A DNA stretch of 64,000 bases. Origin: Acetobacteraceae bacterium. GTDB lineage: Bacteria; Pseudomonadota; Alphaproteobacteria; Acetobacterales; Acetobacteraceae. Below the pieces are notes generated by a model. That model was not told the DNA's origin, did not search any database, and saw only the letters and a list, made by a program, of their open reading frames with translations. Made by a program: the position numbers and the translations under genes. Shown here piece after piece: positions 9,096 to 19,632 of the stretch. How positions within the stretch are numbered: position 1 is the stretch's first letter; each line of letters starts with the position of its first letter. Where the stretch lies: assembly GCA_030041375.1 (NCBI GenBank), contig JASHOA010000006.1:110979-174978 (forward strand), given 5' to 3'.

Positions 9096-9954
9096 TGCGC
9101 CCTCCGAACCAGCTCAGCGTGGTGCGATAGAGCGAATAGAGTGAGAGCGACAGGCAGACATTGATCACCGCCAGCACGCAGGCACCGGTGTAGTCGAACT
9201 CCTGGATCGCCTTGGTGTAGATCAGGAGCGGCAGAGTGACGACGCCCTTGGCGCCGATGAACAGCACGATGCCGAACTCGTTCGTTGTCAAAAGAAGGCA
9301 GAGGCTGCCGCCGGCGAGCAGCGCCGGCACCGCTGCCGGCAGGATGATCTGGCGCATGATGCGGAAGGTGCCGGCGCCAAGGCTGCTCGCAATCTCGATC
9401 TCGGCCCGCTCCACCAGAGAGAAAGCGGCGAGCAGCGGACGCATGACGAACGGGGTATAGACGGTGACCTCCGCCAGGATCACGCCCCATTGCGAGTAGA
9501 GGAAATCGAGCGGCGGCAGACCGAGATGCAGCGCCTGCATCAGCGAGGTGTTGAGGATGCCCGCGGTGCCGTAGATGAAAGTGAAGGCGAGCGCCATCAG
9601 GAACGTGGGCAACGCGATGAAAGTGTCGATCACCCGCGCGAGCACGCGGGAGCCGGGAAACGGGATGAAAGCGAGGATGAGCGAGAGCACGAGGCCGAGC
9701 GCGAGGCAGCCCGCGGTCGCGACGAGCGCGATGGTAACCGTGTGCCAGAGCGCACTCCCGAACTGCACCGAGCCGAGCACGCCCGCGTAGTTGAGGAGCG
9801 TGGCTGCGCCCTTGCCGCCGGCGAAAGACTCACCGAGAATCAGCGCGAGCGGATAGAAGAAGAGAACGCCGAGAACCACCGCGGGCGGGATGATCCAGGA
9901 ACCGCTGGGACGGAAGGCTCGGCGGCCCGGAAGCGGCAGCGCAAGGCTAGCCAC
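9079..9954 (-). CDS. phnU: 2-Aminoethylphosphonate ABC transporter permease PhnU-like
   Basis: This 291-residue permease has an N-terminal segment SWIIPPAVVLGVLFFYPLALILGESF and further hydrophobic segments (LVATAGCLALGLVLSLILAF). Its EAA motif is ASSLGAGTFRIMRQIILPAAVPAL. It overlaps phnT by 8 bases and phnV by 17 bases. Like PhnV it resembles the second-subfamily permeases of iron/thiamine/putrescine-type importers; the phosphonate assignment comes from context. Confidence 0.83.
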   Translation of the reverse strand: MASLALPLPGRRAFRPSGSWIIPPAVVLGVLFFYPLALILGESFAGGKGAATLLNYAGVLGSVQFGSALWHTVTIALVATAGCLALGLVLSLILAFIPFPGSRVLARVIDTFIALPTFLMALAFTFIYGTAGILNTSLMQALHLGLPPLDFLYSQWGVILAEVTVYTPFVMRPLLAAFSLVERAEIEIASSLGAGTFRIMRQIILPAAVPALLAGGSLCLLLTTNEFGIVLFIGAKGVVTLPLLIYTKAIQEFDYTGACVLAVINVCLSLSLYSLYRTTLSWFGGRSAGLV

Positions 9955-11101
9955 GCCGCTCCTCGGGGATCAGCGTGGCGTCCTCGGGTGCGAAGTAGAA
10001 ATTCACCAAGGCGCCCGCCTCAGGTGGGGCCCTGAGCGGGGCGGCGGTCAGGCGGAGCCTGTGCTCGTCGATCTCGAAGCCGACGTCGTGCAGATCGCCC
10101 TTCCAGCGCACCTCGCTCACCGATGCGGCCAGGCTGTTGGCGGACGGGCCCGGCGGATCCAGCCGGAGATCGTGCGGACGGATGCACAGCAGCGCGGCCT
10201 GGCCCGCCGTTACTTCCGGATTGCGGCGCACCATCAATGAAACGGCGCCGAAGCGCACGCGAGCGAGGCCACTCGCCGCATCCTCCGCCTCGACCGTGAC
10301 CGGCAGGAGATTGGCCCGGCCGAGGAATTCGGCGGCGAAACGGTTCGGCGGCCGGCGATAGAGGCCCTGGCAGTCGCCGAGCGCGACCAGCCTTCCGTCC
10401 CGCATGATGCCGATGCGATCGGCAAGCGTCAGCGCCTCGGTCTGGTCGTGTGTCACATAGATGACGGTGAGCGTCGGCAGGCTCCGGTGGAGGCGGGAGA
10501 GTTCCTCGAGCATAGTGAGCCGGATTTGCGCATCGAGCGCCGAGAGCGGTTCGTCCAGCAGCAGCACCTGGGGGCGGATCGCCAGCGCGCGTGCGATCGC
10601 CACACGTTGCTGCTGACCGCCGGAAAGCTCGCGCGGATAGCGTTTCGCGAAGGACTCCATGCCGACCATGCGCAGGCATGCGGCTACCTGCTCGCGAATC
10701 GTTGCCTCCAGGGCCCTGCGGGCGCGCAGGCCGAAGGCGACATTCTCGTACGCAGGCATGTGCGGGAACAGCGCATAGTTCTGCACCACCATGCCGATGC
10801 TGCGCGCGTAAGGCGGCAGATCCGTCACGTCGCGGCCGCCGATATGCACGCGCCCGCGAATCGGCCGGACGAAGCCGGCGGTGACGCGGAGCGCAGTCGT
10901 CTTGCCCGAGCCCGAGGGCCCGATCAGCGCCATGATCTCGCCTGGCCGCACCGCGAGAGTGAAGTCGGCGAGCACGGTGGTGCCCTTGTAGGCGACCGCA
11001 ACGCCTTCATACCCGATGCCGCGATGGGCGGCATCGGGTCCGGTGAAGGGAACGCTTAAGCCCGGTGCGGCGGCCGGATGACCGAGTACGGCCTCAGCCA
11101 T
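9947..11101 (-). CDS. phnT: 2-Aminoethylphosphonate ABC transporter ATPase PhnT-like
   Basis: This 384-residue ABC ATPase has Walker A GPSGSGKTTAL, Q-loop VVQNYALFPHMPAYENV, signature LSGGQQQRVAIARAL, Walker B VLLLDEPLSALDA and switch VTHDQTEALTLADRIGIM. A C-terminal TOBE-type regulatory domain follows from about residue 260. I start at the ATG at 11101, which overlaps the phnS stop by one base (TGATG); the frame stays open for 22 codons upstream but only inside phnS. It energises the PhnUV permeases. Confidence 0.87.
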   Translation of the reverse strand: MAEAVLGHPAAAPGLSVPFTGPDAAHRGIGYEGVAVAYKGTTVLADFTLAVRPGEIMALIGPSGSGKTTALRVTAGFVRPIRGRVHIGGRDVTDLPPYARSIGMVVQNYALFPHMPAYENVAFGLRARRALEATIREQVAACLRMVGMESFAKRYPRELSGGQQQRVAIARALAIRPQVLLLDEPLSALDAQIRLTMLEELSRLHRSLPTLTVIYVTHDQTEALTLADRIGIMRDGRLVALGDCQGLYRRPPNRFAAEFLGRANLLPVTVEAEDAASGLARVRFGAVSLMVRRNPEVTAGQAALLCIRPHDLRLDPPGPSANSLAASVSEVRWKGDLHDVGFEIDEHRLRLTAAPLRAPPEAGALVNFYFAPEDATLIPEERRG

Positions 11102-12132
11102 CAGCTTCCGGTCTGCCGGTGGTACTCGGCCACGTCCGACTCGAGATCCTGCACCACCTGCGTCCAATCCGGCAACCAGATCTCCACGCCCTTCAGCAAT
11201 GTCTGCATCTCCTGCATGGTCGCGCCTGTGGCGGGTACGTCATTACGAGCGGGGATGCCCATGGCGAGATCGGCGACCTGCGACTGGGCTTCCTTGCTGA
11301 GCAGGAAGTCGATCAGCTTCTTGCCGTTCTCCGAGTGCGGCGCACCGTGCACGAGAGCGATGTCGTATGGCAGGGAGAAGGTCGCGCGCTTGCCGTCCGG
11401 TCCGGCGGGGAAGAAGATGCGGACATTCGGATTGTCCTTCATCTGCGCCAGATTCATCTGCACATCGCCGTTCGAGACCCAAATTTCGCCCTTGTTGACG
11501 AGCGCGGTGAGCCTACCCGTCGAGGAGGAGGGGCCAAGGTTGTTCGTCTGCAGCTTCTTCAGATAGGCGAAGCCGGCATCCTTGCTGCCGAAGACGTGGA
11601 AGGCATTCATCATCACGGCAGTGCCGTCCCCGGCCTGGCCGGGAGTTGAGTATTGGATCTTGTTCTTGAACTGGGGGGCGAGGAGGCTTGCGAATGACGC
11701 GGGCGGCTCTTTCAATACGGAGTTGTTGTAAATCCAGTCGGCATAGTTGTTGACGAGAACATAGTACTGGCCGTTGGGGTCCTTGTTGTCGGCGGGCATC
11801 GCCGCGGCGGCGGCGGGCGTGTAGGCTTGGAGCAGGCCGTCGGCTGCCGCCTTCTGGATGAAGGGCGGGAGGGTGACCAGGACGTCCGCCTGCGGGTTGG
11901 ATTTTTCGCGTTCGAGCCGGGCGACCACTCCGGCCGAGCCCGCCTCGATATACTGGACCTTGATCCCCGTTGCCTTGGTGAAGGCATCGAACTCGGTCTG
12001 GAACCAGTTGGGCGAGCCGTCGTGCAGGCCGTCCGCGGCATAGATCGTCACGACATTCGACTGGGCATGGGCGTGCCCTGCCGCCAGACCGGCGGCAAGC
12101 GACGCCGCCGCAAGCATCAAACCGATACGCAT
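11101..12132 (-). CDS. phnS: 2-Aminoethylphosphonate-binding periplasmic protein PhnS-like
   Basis: This 343-residue protein has a Sec signal peptide (MRIGLMLAAASLAAGLAAGHAHA, cleavage before QSN). The mature part begins VVTIYAADGLHDGSPNWFQTEFDAFTKATG and contains PQADVLVTLPPFIQKAAADGLL. These match the pattern of PhnS-type aminoethylphosphonate binding proteins within the iron/thiamine-binding class. It is 63 bases downstream of phnY and overlaps phnT by one base. It should capture 2-aminoethylphosphonate in the periplasm and deliver it to PhnUV. Confidence 0.86.
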   Translation of the reverse strand: MRIGLMLAAASLAAGLAAGHAHAQSNVVTIYAADGLHDGSPNWFQTEFDAFTKATGIKVQYIEAGSAGVVARLEREKSNPQADVLVTLPPFIQKAAADGLLQAYTPAAAAAMPADNKDPNGQYYVLVNNYADWIYNNSVLKEPPASFASLLAPQFKNKIQYSTPGQAGDGTAVMMNAFHVFGSKDAGFAYLKKLQTNNLGPSSSTGRLTALVNKGEIWVSNGDVQMNLAQMKDNPNVRIFFPAGPDGKRATFSLPYDIALVHGAPHSENGKKLIDFLLSKEAQSQVADLAMGIPARNDVPATGATMQEMQTLLKGVEIWLPDWTQVVQDLESDVAEYHRQTGS

Positions 12133-12195
12133 GTGTTGTTCCTCTCCCTTGGTTGACGCGACCTTTCTCCCCGGGCCGTCGCTCTCTCCGACGGG

Positions 12196-13647
12196 TCAGC
12201 CTGGCCAGGGAAGCGAATAGGTTCGGACGTTGGTGTAACCCTTCATCGTCTCGACCACGCCTTCCTTGTAGCCAAGCCCGGAGTCCTTGATACCACCAAA
12301 CGGTGACATTTCGGTACGGTAGCCCGGTACCTCCCAGATGTTCACCGTGCCCACCTCGAGCTCCGAGACGAAGCGGGTGATGTAGTCGAGGCGATTGGTG
12401 CAGACGCCGGAGGAGAGGCCATAGGCGGTCGAGTTGGAGATGCGGATGACCTCGGCGATATCGCCCGGGCAGCGAATCAACGGGATGACGGGTCCGAACG
12501 TTTCTTCCCGCACCAGCTCGCAATCGTAGGGCACGCGATCGACGACGGTCGGGGGAAACAAGGCACCGCGGCGGGGCTCGCCATGGAGCACGTGGGCGCC
12601 GCGCGCCACGGCATCCTCGACCCGCCGCTCGAAAAGCCGGGCCGCCTTTTCACTGATCACGGTGCCGATATCGGTATCCGGGTTGGCCGGGTCGCCGGCC
12701 TTGAGTTTGCGCGCCCTGGAGAGGCACCGCTCGGCAAATGCGTCTGCGACGCTTTCGACGACGAGGATGCGCTTGACGGCGGTGCAGCGCTGGCCGGAGT
12801 TCTTCGTTGCCCCGCTGACCGCAAGCTCGGCCGCGCGGTCGAGGTCGGCATCCTCCATCACGATCAGAGGGTCGTTGCCGCCGAGCTCGAGGATCAGGCG
12901 CCGGTAGCCGGCCTTGGCGGCGATTTCCTTGCCGACCCTGACAGAGCCGGTGAAGGTGACGAGATCGGCGTCGAGGTCGGTGATCATGGCATCGCCGATA
13001 GCGTCGGGGCGGCCGGTGACCACCGCCAGCATCTCGGGAGGCAGGCCCGCCTCATAGAGCAGGTCGGCGAGCAGGAGCGCGGTGAGCGGGGTCTGCTCGG
13101 TCGGCTTCAGCACCACGCGGTTGTTGGTGGCGATCGCAGGGGCGATCTTGTGGGCGACCATGTTGAGCGGATGATTGAAGGGCGTGATCGCGGAGATCAC
13201 GCCGAGAAGGGGTGTGCGGGTCGTGTAGATGCGGCGCGGCTTGCCGTGATGGGTGATGTCGCAGGCGAAGATCTGACCATCGTCCTGGATCGCCGCCTGG
13301 CCGGCGAGCGAGAAGACATCGCAGGCGCGGCCGACCTCGTAGAGCGAGTCCTTAAGGCAGAGGCCGGATTCGGCGGTGATGAGGGCGGAGATCTCTTCCT
13401 TGCGCGTAGCCAGCGCGGCGGCGGCGGCGAGCAGGACGCCCTGGCGCTCGTGGCGGGTGAGGCGCGGGCGGAAAGCCTTTGCGCTGGCGAAGGCGTTGCG
13501 GACGTGCTCGGGGCGGGCAGCGGGAACGGTGCCGACGCGCGCTCCGGTGTACGGGTTGTGCACCTCGATGACATCATCGGTGCCAACGGTGCGGCCGGCG
13601 ATGCGCATCGCCTCGGTGCGGATCAGGGGTTGAACGGGTGCGTCCAT
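12196..13647 (-). CDS. phnY: Phosphonoacetaldehyde dehydrogenase PhnY
   Basis: This 483-residue NAD(P)-dependent aldehyde dehydrogenase carries [22 protein letters not shown] (cofactor cleft) and [15 protein letters not shown]. The catalytic Glu is in [11 protein letters not shown] and the catalytic Cys in [11 protein letters not shown]. The ALDH superfamily alone does not define the substrate; the position directly between phnA (one base away) and phnS supports phosphonoacetaldehyde, which PhnY oxidises to phosphonoacetate. The C-terminal part ([27 protein letters not shown]) is also of the PhnY type. Confidence 0.9.
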   Translation of the reverse strand: MDAPVQPLIRTEAMRIAGRTVGTDDVIEVHNPYTGARVGTVPAARPEHVRNAFASAKAFRPRLTRHERQGVLLAAAAALATRKEEISALITAESGLCLKDSLYEVGRACDVFSLAGQAAIQDDGQIFACDITHHGKPRRIYTTRTPLLGVISAITPFNHPLNMVAHKIAPAIATNNRVVLKPTEQTPLTALLLADLLYEAGLPPEMLAVVTGRPDAIGDAMITDLDADLVTFTGSVRVGKEIAAKAGYRRLILELGGNDPLIVMEDADLDRAAELAVSGATKNSGQRCTAVKRILVVESVADAFAERCLSRARKLKAGDPANPDTDIGTVISEKAARLFERRVEDAVARGAHVLHGEPRRGALFPPTVVDRVPYDCELVREETFGPVIPLIRCPGDIAEVIRISNSTAYGLSSGVCTNRLDYITRFVSELEVGTVNIWEVPGYRTEMSPFGGIKDSGLGYKEGVVETMKGYTNVRTYSLPWPG

Positions 13648-13648
13648 G

Positions 13649-14977
13649 TCACTTCACCGATGATGTGTTTCCGGTGGCCTGCCTATCCCCGCCGTTCGCT
13701 GCAAGAGGCGTCGAACTTCGGGGGCAGGACACCAGGTTGAGGGCGACGTCGAAGACATCGAAATTGCGGAGCGTGCGAGCGGCGGGAACGGCCAGCTTTC
13801 GGTTGACGATCATCGGCACGGTCTGCTCGCTGAGGCCCCCGTGCGAACGGAGCGGGCCGCCGAGGCCGGAGAGATCATGGCGTGCGAGGCTGGTTCCCAG
13901 CACCTTGTGACGGGTGGAGATGACGACGAGATCGCCGATGCGGTCGGCAGGTAGCTCGAATTTGCGGCAGGCCTCTTCGCGCCCAATGACAAGGGCGATC
14001 CCTTCCATCGTGGAGAGGGCGGAGAGGGTCCCGGCCGCGTCGGCGCCGGGCGGCAGATAGACGGTTGCGAAGGAGCCGAGCGCGCCGTGGTGCTTCACGT
14101 ACGGATCGGTGATCGGCAGGATCACGCGCGCGGCGTTCTTCCCCAGCCGCGTATCGAACCAGTCCTGCAGGTAGATCACGTCCGGTGATCCGTCCGGGCG
14201 GTACTTGTCGTTCATGCCATGATCGGCGGTGATGGCGAGCACGGCGCCGGAGGCATCGAGCTCTCCCACGTAGCGGTCGATCATTGCGTAGAAGGAATTG
14301 GCTTCGGTCGAGCCCGGAGCGGCCTTGTGCTGCACGTAGTCGGTCGTGGAGAGATACATCAGGTCGGGGCGGTGACGGCCGAGGATCTTCACTCCGGCGG
14401 CGAAAACGAACTCGGAGAGTGCGGCGGAATAGACGCAGGGCAAGGGCCGGCCCACGAAATCCAGCACGTGGTCGATGCCGTTTTCGGCGAACGTCGCCGC
14501 ATCAGCGCGCTCGGAGGAGAAGGCGATCGCCCGGCCGGAGCGCATCTCGAGCCCGTGGCCGAGCAGCGCACGGAGCTTGTCCTTGGCCGTCACGACGGCG
14601 ACCTTGGCGCCCGCTTCAGCGAACGCCTCCATGATGGTCGGCGCACGGAGGAAGCGCGCCTCGTTCATCATCACCTCTTCGCCCGTGGTCGGATCGAGGA
14701 AGTAGTTTCCGGCGATGCCGTGCACGGAAGGCGGCGCGCCGGTGATGATGGAGATGTTGTTGGGATTGGTGAAGCTCGGGATGACGGAAAGCGCTCGCAG
14801 GTTGGCGCCGTCTTGCATCAGGCGCTTGAAGTTCGGCGCGAGCCCGGCGGCGATCGCAGCTTCGATATATCCCGGTTCCGAACCGTCGATGCAGATGGCG
14901 ACCACGGGCTGGCGGGGGAAGCGGTAGAGGCGGCCGTTTACCGTGACGGTGCGGGCGGCAAGCGCGCCGGTATCCAT
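13649..14977 (-). CDS. phnA: Phosphonoacetate hydrolase PhnA
   Basis: This 442-residue alkaline-phosphatase-superfamily metallohydrolase cleaves the C-P bond of phosphonoacetate to acetate and phosphate. Visible metal-site residues are Asp31 in [11 protein letters not shown], the nucleophile Thr70 in [10 protein letters not shown], and the later [11 protein letters not shown] and [13 protein letters not shown] blocks with Asp/His ligands. It is the terminal enzyme of the PhnW-PhnY-PhnA route. Gene spacing is one base to phnY and 12 bases to phnW, so they are one operon. Length matches the family (about 410-440). Confidence 0.93.
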   Translation of the reverse strand: MDTGALAARTVTVNGRLYRFPRQPVVAICIDGSEPGYIEAAIAAGLAPNFKRLMQDGANLRALSVIPSFTNPNNISIITGAPPSVHGIAGNYFLDPTTGEEVMMNEARFLRAPTIMEAFAEAGAKVAVVTAKDKLRALLGHGLEMRSGRAIAFSSERADAATFAENGIDHVLDFVGRPLPCVYSAALSEFVFAAGVKILGRHRPDLMYLSTTDYVQHKAAPGSTEANSFYAMIDRYVGELDASGAVLAITADHGMNDKYRPDGSPDVIYLQDWFDTRLGKNAARVILPITDPYVKHHGALGSFATVYLPPGADAAGTLSALSTMEGIALVIGREEACRKFELPADRIGDLVVISTRHKVLGTSLARHDLSGLGGPLRSHGGLSEQTVPMIVNRKLAVPAARTLRNFDVFDVALNLVSCPRSSTPLAANGGDRQATGNTSSVK

Positions 14978-14989
14978 GTGCCTTTCTCC

Positions 14990-16144
14990 TTATGCCGCGC
15001 GCGGCAACGGCACCGCGAGCCCCATCTCCTCGAGGACCTCGCCGGCAGCCTTGATTGCTGCCCGCATGTCCTTCGGATAGAGGCGGCCGATACAGCCGAT
15101 GCGGAATGAATCGGCAACGGTGAGCTTGCCGGGATAGATGATGAAGCCGCGCTCTTTCAGTCCGTCATAGAAGCGCTGGAAAACGAAGCCCGGCTGCTTC
15201 GGCATATGAAAGGTGACGATGATGGGCGCCTGCAATGCGTTGGGAAGCAGGGTGCGGAATCCGAGGGCGCGCATTCCTTCCACCAGGATGCGGCAGTTCT
15301 CCTTGTAGCGGACGCCGCGACCGGCCACGCCGCCCTCGGCGTCGAATTCTTCGAGCGCCTGGTGGAAAGCCGCGATGACATGTGTGGGCGGGGTGAAGCG
15401 GAACTGGGAGGTAGCCTCCATCGCCTGCCATTGGTCGAAGAGGTCGAGCACGAGCGTGGTGGCATTGCCACGGCTCGCCGCGAGCGCCTCGCGCCGGCAG
15501 ATCACGAAGCCGAGGCCAGGCACGCCTTCGAGGCACTTGTTGGAGGAGGCTGCGGCTGCATCCAGCCCGAGTGCGGCGGCATCGAGCGGCAATGCGCCGA
15601 AGCTACTCATGGCATCGACGAGCAGCCGTCGGCGGTGGGACGAGACGAGGGCGGCGAGCTGTTCGATGGGATTGAGGATACCGCTGGTCGTTTCACAATG
15701 CACGGCAAAGACGTGGGTGATGTCCGGCACGCTCTGCAGCAGCCGGCCGATGGCAACGAGGTCGGGCGGAGTGTCTTCGGGCGTCTCGTGTACCGTGATC
15801 CTGCGCCCGGCAATCCCGAGAATGCGGCACGCGCGGTTGCCATACGCGCCATTGACCAGGACAAGCACATGGCCGGAGGGGGGGACGAAGGTGGTCAGCA
15901 TGGCCTCGACGGCGAACGTGCCGGAGCCTTGCATGGGCACGGCAACATAGTCCTCCGCGCCGCCGGCGATGCGGGGCAGGGCGCCGAGCAGGCGGCGATT
16001 GATGGCGATGAAGTTCGGGTCGCGCGAACCCCAGTCGTGCAGCATCGCCTCCTTGACCGATTTGGAGGTGGTGAGGGGGCCGGGGGTGAGGAGCAGCGGG
16101 TCGGAGCTTTCCGGGTGGGCCTCGCCGGGGCGGAGCGGCGTCAT
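14990..16144 (-). CDS. phnW: 2-Aminoethylphosphonate--pyruvate transaminase PhnW
   Basis: This fold-type I PLP enzyme of about 384 residues transfers the amino group of 2-aminoethylphosphonate to pyruvate, giving phosphonoacetaldehyde and alanine. Signatures are LLLTPGPLTTSKSVKEAMLHDWGSRD at the N-terminus, VPMQGSGTFAVEAML and LLVDAMSSFGALPLD. The PLP lysine is in AASSNKCLEG (about Lys203). I chose the ATG at 16144 (MTPLRPGEAH); a TTG start at 16201 would add 19 residues and leave almost no room for the divergent promoter. First gene of the phn operon. Confidence 0.92.
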   Translation of the reverse strand: MTPLRPGEAHPESSDPLLLTPGPLTTSKSVKEAMLHDWGSRDPNFIAINRRLLGALPRIAGGAEDYVAVPMQGSGTFAVEAMLTTFVPPSGHVLVLVNGAYGNRACRILGIAGRRITVHETPEDTPPDLVAIGRLLQSVPDITHVFAVHCETTSGILNPIEQLAALVSSHRRRLLVDAMSSFGALPLDAAALGLDAAAASSNKCLEGVPGLGFVICRREALAASRGNATTLVLDLFDQWQAMEATSQFRFTPPTHVIAAFHQALEEFDAEGGVAGRGVRYKENCRILVEGMRALGFRTLLPNALQAPIIVTFHMPKQPGFVFQRFYDGLKERGFIIYPGKLTVADSFRIGCIGRLYPKDMRAAIKAAGEVLEEMGLAVPLPRAA

Positions 16145-16257
16145 GGTGCGAGCCTTTTTGCCAATTGCGGCAACCTGGAGCAGGCACTGATATTGTTCCA
16201 ATAGTTAGTTTTTATCCTCTATATAGATGATTCCGATAGGATCGGCCGGGGCGTCCG
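16145..16257. promoter_or_regulatory. Divergent phnW / LysR promoter-operator region
   Basis: This 113-base AT-richer interval separates divergent start codons. It contains TATATAG/TATAGA elements around 16220 that can serve as -10 boxes in either direction. A short perfect inverted repeat CCGAT-AGG-ATCGG lies at 16233-16245, just before the regulator gene. LysR-type proteins usually bind such divergent regions and repress their own gene while activating the operon; that role is inferred. Confidence 0.5.
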
Positions 16258-17124
16258 ATGAACCTGACGCAACTGCGTGCCTTCCATCGTGTCGCCCAGG
16301 CGGGCGGGTTCAGCCTTGCTGCCCGTTCCGTGGCGGTCAGCCAGCCGACCCTTTCCGCGCAGGTGCGCGCGCTCGAAGCCGCGTACGCGATCAGCCTGTT
16401 CAATCGGCGTGGCCGACACACCACGCTGACCCCGCTGGGCCACAGCTTGTTCGCCATCACCACGCGCCTGTTTGCGGCCGAAGACGAGATCAGCCATCTT
16501 CTCGGCGATGTCGCCACACTTGCCCGGGGGCAGTTGCGGGTGGCGGCGGACAGCCCGACGCATGTGATGCCGCTCTTGGCGCGGCTGAAGCAACGGCATG
16601 CCGGGCTGGTTTTCTCGCTCCGGATCGGCAATTCCGAGGATGTGATCCGCCGCGTGCTGGAATTCGAGTGCGATGTCGGCGTGATGGCCAAGCGGGTTTC
16701 CGATCCCAGGCTCTATTCCCTGCCGATCCGTGATGACCGGCTGGTCGTGTTCGTTCCTGTCGGGCATCGCTGGGCCAGGAGGCGCACGCTTGCCATGGGC
16801 GATCTCGCGGGTTGCGATCTCGTGCTGCGCGAGCGCGGTTCGATCACGCGCGAAGTTTTCGAATCACGGCTTGCCGAGATGAGTGTACTGCCGGGGCGGC
16901 TTCTGGAAGTGGAAACGCGGGAAGCGGTGCGGGAGGCGGTGCTGGCCGGCTTCGGCATTGGCGTGGTGTTCGAGAGGGAGCTTGGCCGGGATCCGGAGAC
17001 GCGCTCGCTTGCCGTGCGGGACGCGGATCTCGCGGTCACCGAATATCTGGTCTGCCTCGCGGAGCGGAGGCGCCTGCCGCTGGTCGAGGGTTTCTTCGCC
17101 GTGGTGGGCGGCGGGACGAAGTAG
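16258..17124 (+). CDS. LysR-family regulator of phosphonate catabolism
   Basis: This 288-residue regulator has an N-terminal winged helix-turn-helix (MNLTQLRAFHRVAQAGGFSLAARSVAVSQPTLSAQVRALE) and a LysR substrate-binding domain from about residue 90 (GQLRVAADSPTHVMPLL...). It is divergent from phnW and fits the aminoethylphosphonate-associated LysR subfamily by context and sequence character. It would sense 2-aminoethylphosphonate or a derivative and control the phn operon. It ends 111 bases before parE. Confidence 0.88.
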   Translation: MNLTQLRAFHRVAQAGGFSLAARSVAVSQPTLSAQVRALEAAYAISLFNRRGRHTTLTPLGHSLFAITTRLFAAEDEISHLLGDVATLARGQLRVAADSPTHVMPLLARLKQRHAGLVFSLRIGNSEDVIRRVLEFECDVGVMAKRVSDPRLYSLPIRDDRLVVFVPVGHRWARRRTLAMGDLAGCDLVLRERGSITREVFESRLAEMSVLPGRLLEVETREAVREAVLAGFGIGVVFERELGRDPETRSLAVRDADLAVTEYLVCLAERRRLPLVEGFFAVVGGGTK

Positions 17125-17235
17125 CAACCGCATTGGGCAGCGCCGGTTGGCTCGCGGTGCAGGAATGCAGGCCGCAACCCGATTCCCATGCCTCTCGATC
17201 AGCTTTACCCTCCGCCCGCGAATCGGGAACACAGC

Positions 17236-19239
<2,004 letters not shown>

Positions 19240-19284
19240 GGCACCGGGCGCTGCGCACCACGACGTAAGGCCCGTTCCCGGAAT

Positions 19285-19345
19285 CCGTCTTTCATACGAC
19301 ATATATATACCGGAGCGCTGCAGGCACCATCGCATTTATATGGCG
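19285..19345 (+). promoter_or_regulatory. Candidate kdp promoter / KdpE-binding region
   Basis: The parE-kdp spacer has two AT-rich islands in an otherwise GC-rich context, ACATATATATAC at 19299-19310 and CATTTATATGG at 19333-19343. T/A-rich direct elements upstream of kdpF are the usual KdpE target. The exact -35/-10 assignment is uncertain. Confidence 0.35.
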
Positions 19346-19395
19346 CGGTGGTTAGGTTGCTCAGCCGATTGCGGCAATCCACGGGAGGCAGAGCC

Positions 19396-19479
19396 ATGCT
19401 CGACGTGATCTACATCCTGATCGGCGCCGTCTTTCTCGGCGGTGCGATCCTCTACGCACACGCCTGCGAGCGCCTCTGA
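19396..19479 (+). CDS. Single-span microprotein upstream of kdpF
   Basis: This 27-residue frame (MLDVIYILIGAVFLGGAILY, then AHACERL) is preceded by GGGAGGCAGAGCC. It is a single hydrophobic helix with a short charged tail and ends 12 bases before kdpF. It is not KdpF, which is the next frame. Similar tiny frames ending in a Cys-Glu-Arg-Leu-like tail occur ahead of kdpF in other alphaproteobacteria as far as I recall; no function is established. A role as a second accessory peptide of the Kdp pump is possible. Confidence 0.6.
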   Translation: MLDVIYILIGAVFLGGAILYAHACERL

Positions 19480-19491
19480 GGAGCCATTCCG

Positions 19492-19581
19492 ATGATCTTC
19501 GACTATTTACTCGGCGGCGCCGTGACTGCCGGCCTCCTTGTCTATCTCGTCTATGCGCTGATCCGCCCTGAGAAATTCTGA
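19492..19581 (+). CDS. kdpF: Potassium-transporting ATPase subunit KdpF
   Basis: This 29-residue single transmembrane peptide (MIFDYLLGGAVTAGLLVYLV, then YALIRPEKF) has the typical C-terminal L-x-R-P-E-x-F motif of KdpF, which stabilises the KdpABC complex. It lies directly before kdpA. GAGGAGCC precedes the start. Confidence 0.9.
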   Translation: MIFDYLLGGAVTAGLLVYLVYALIRPEKF

Positions 19582-19632
19582 CAAGCGTCTCGCTTCGGAT
19601 CCGCGAGGACTCCAGAGGAGCCGTTCCGGCTG

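Noticed and set aside
13649..14977. PhnX-type phosphonatase as an alternative for the phosphonate hydrolase
   Set aside because: The protein has alkaline-phosphatase-superfamily metal motifs and a Thr nucleophile, not the HAD Asp motif of PhnX.
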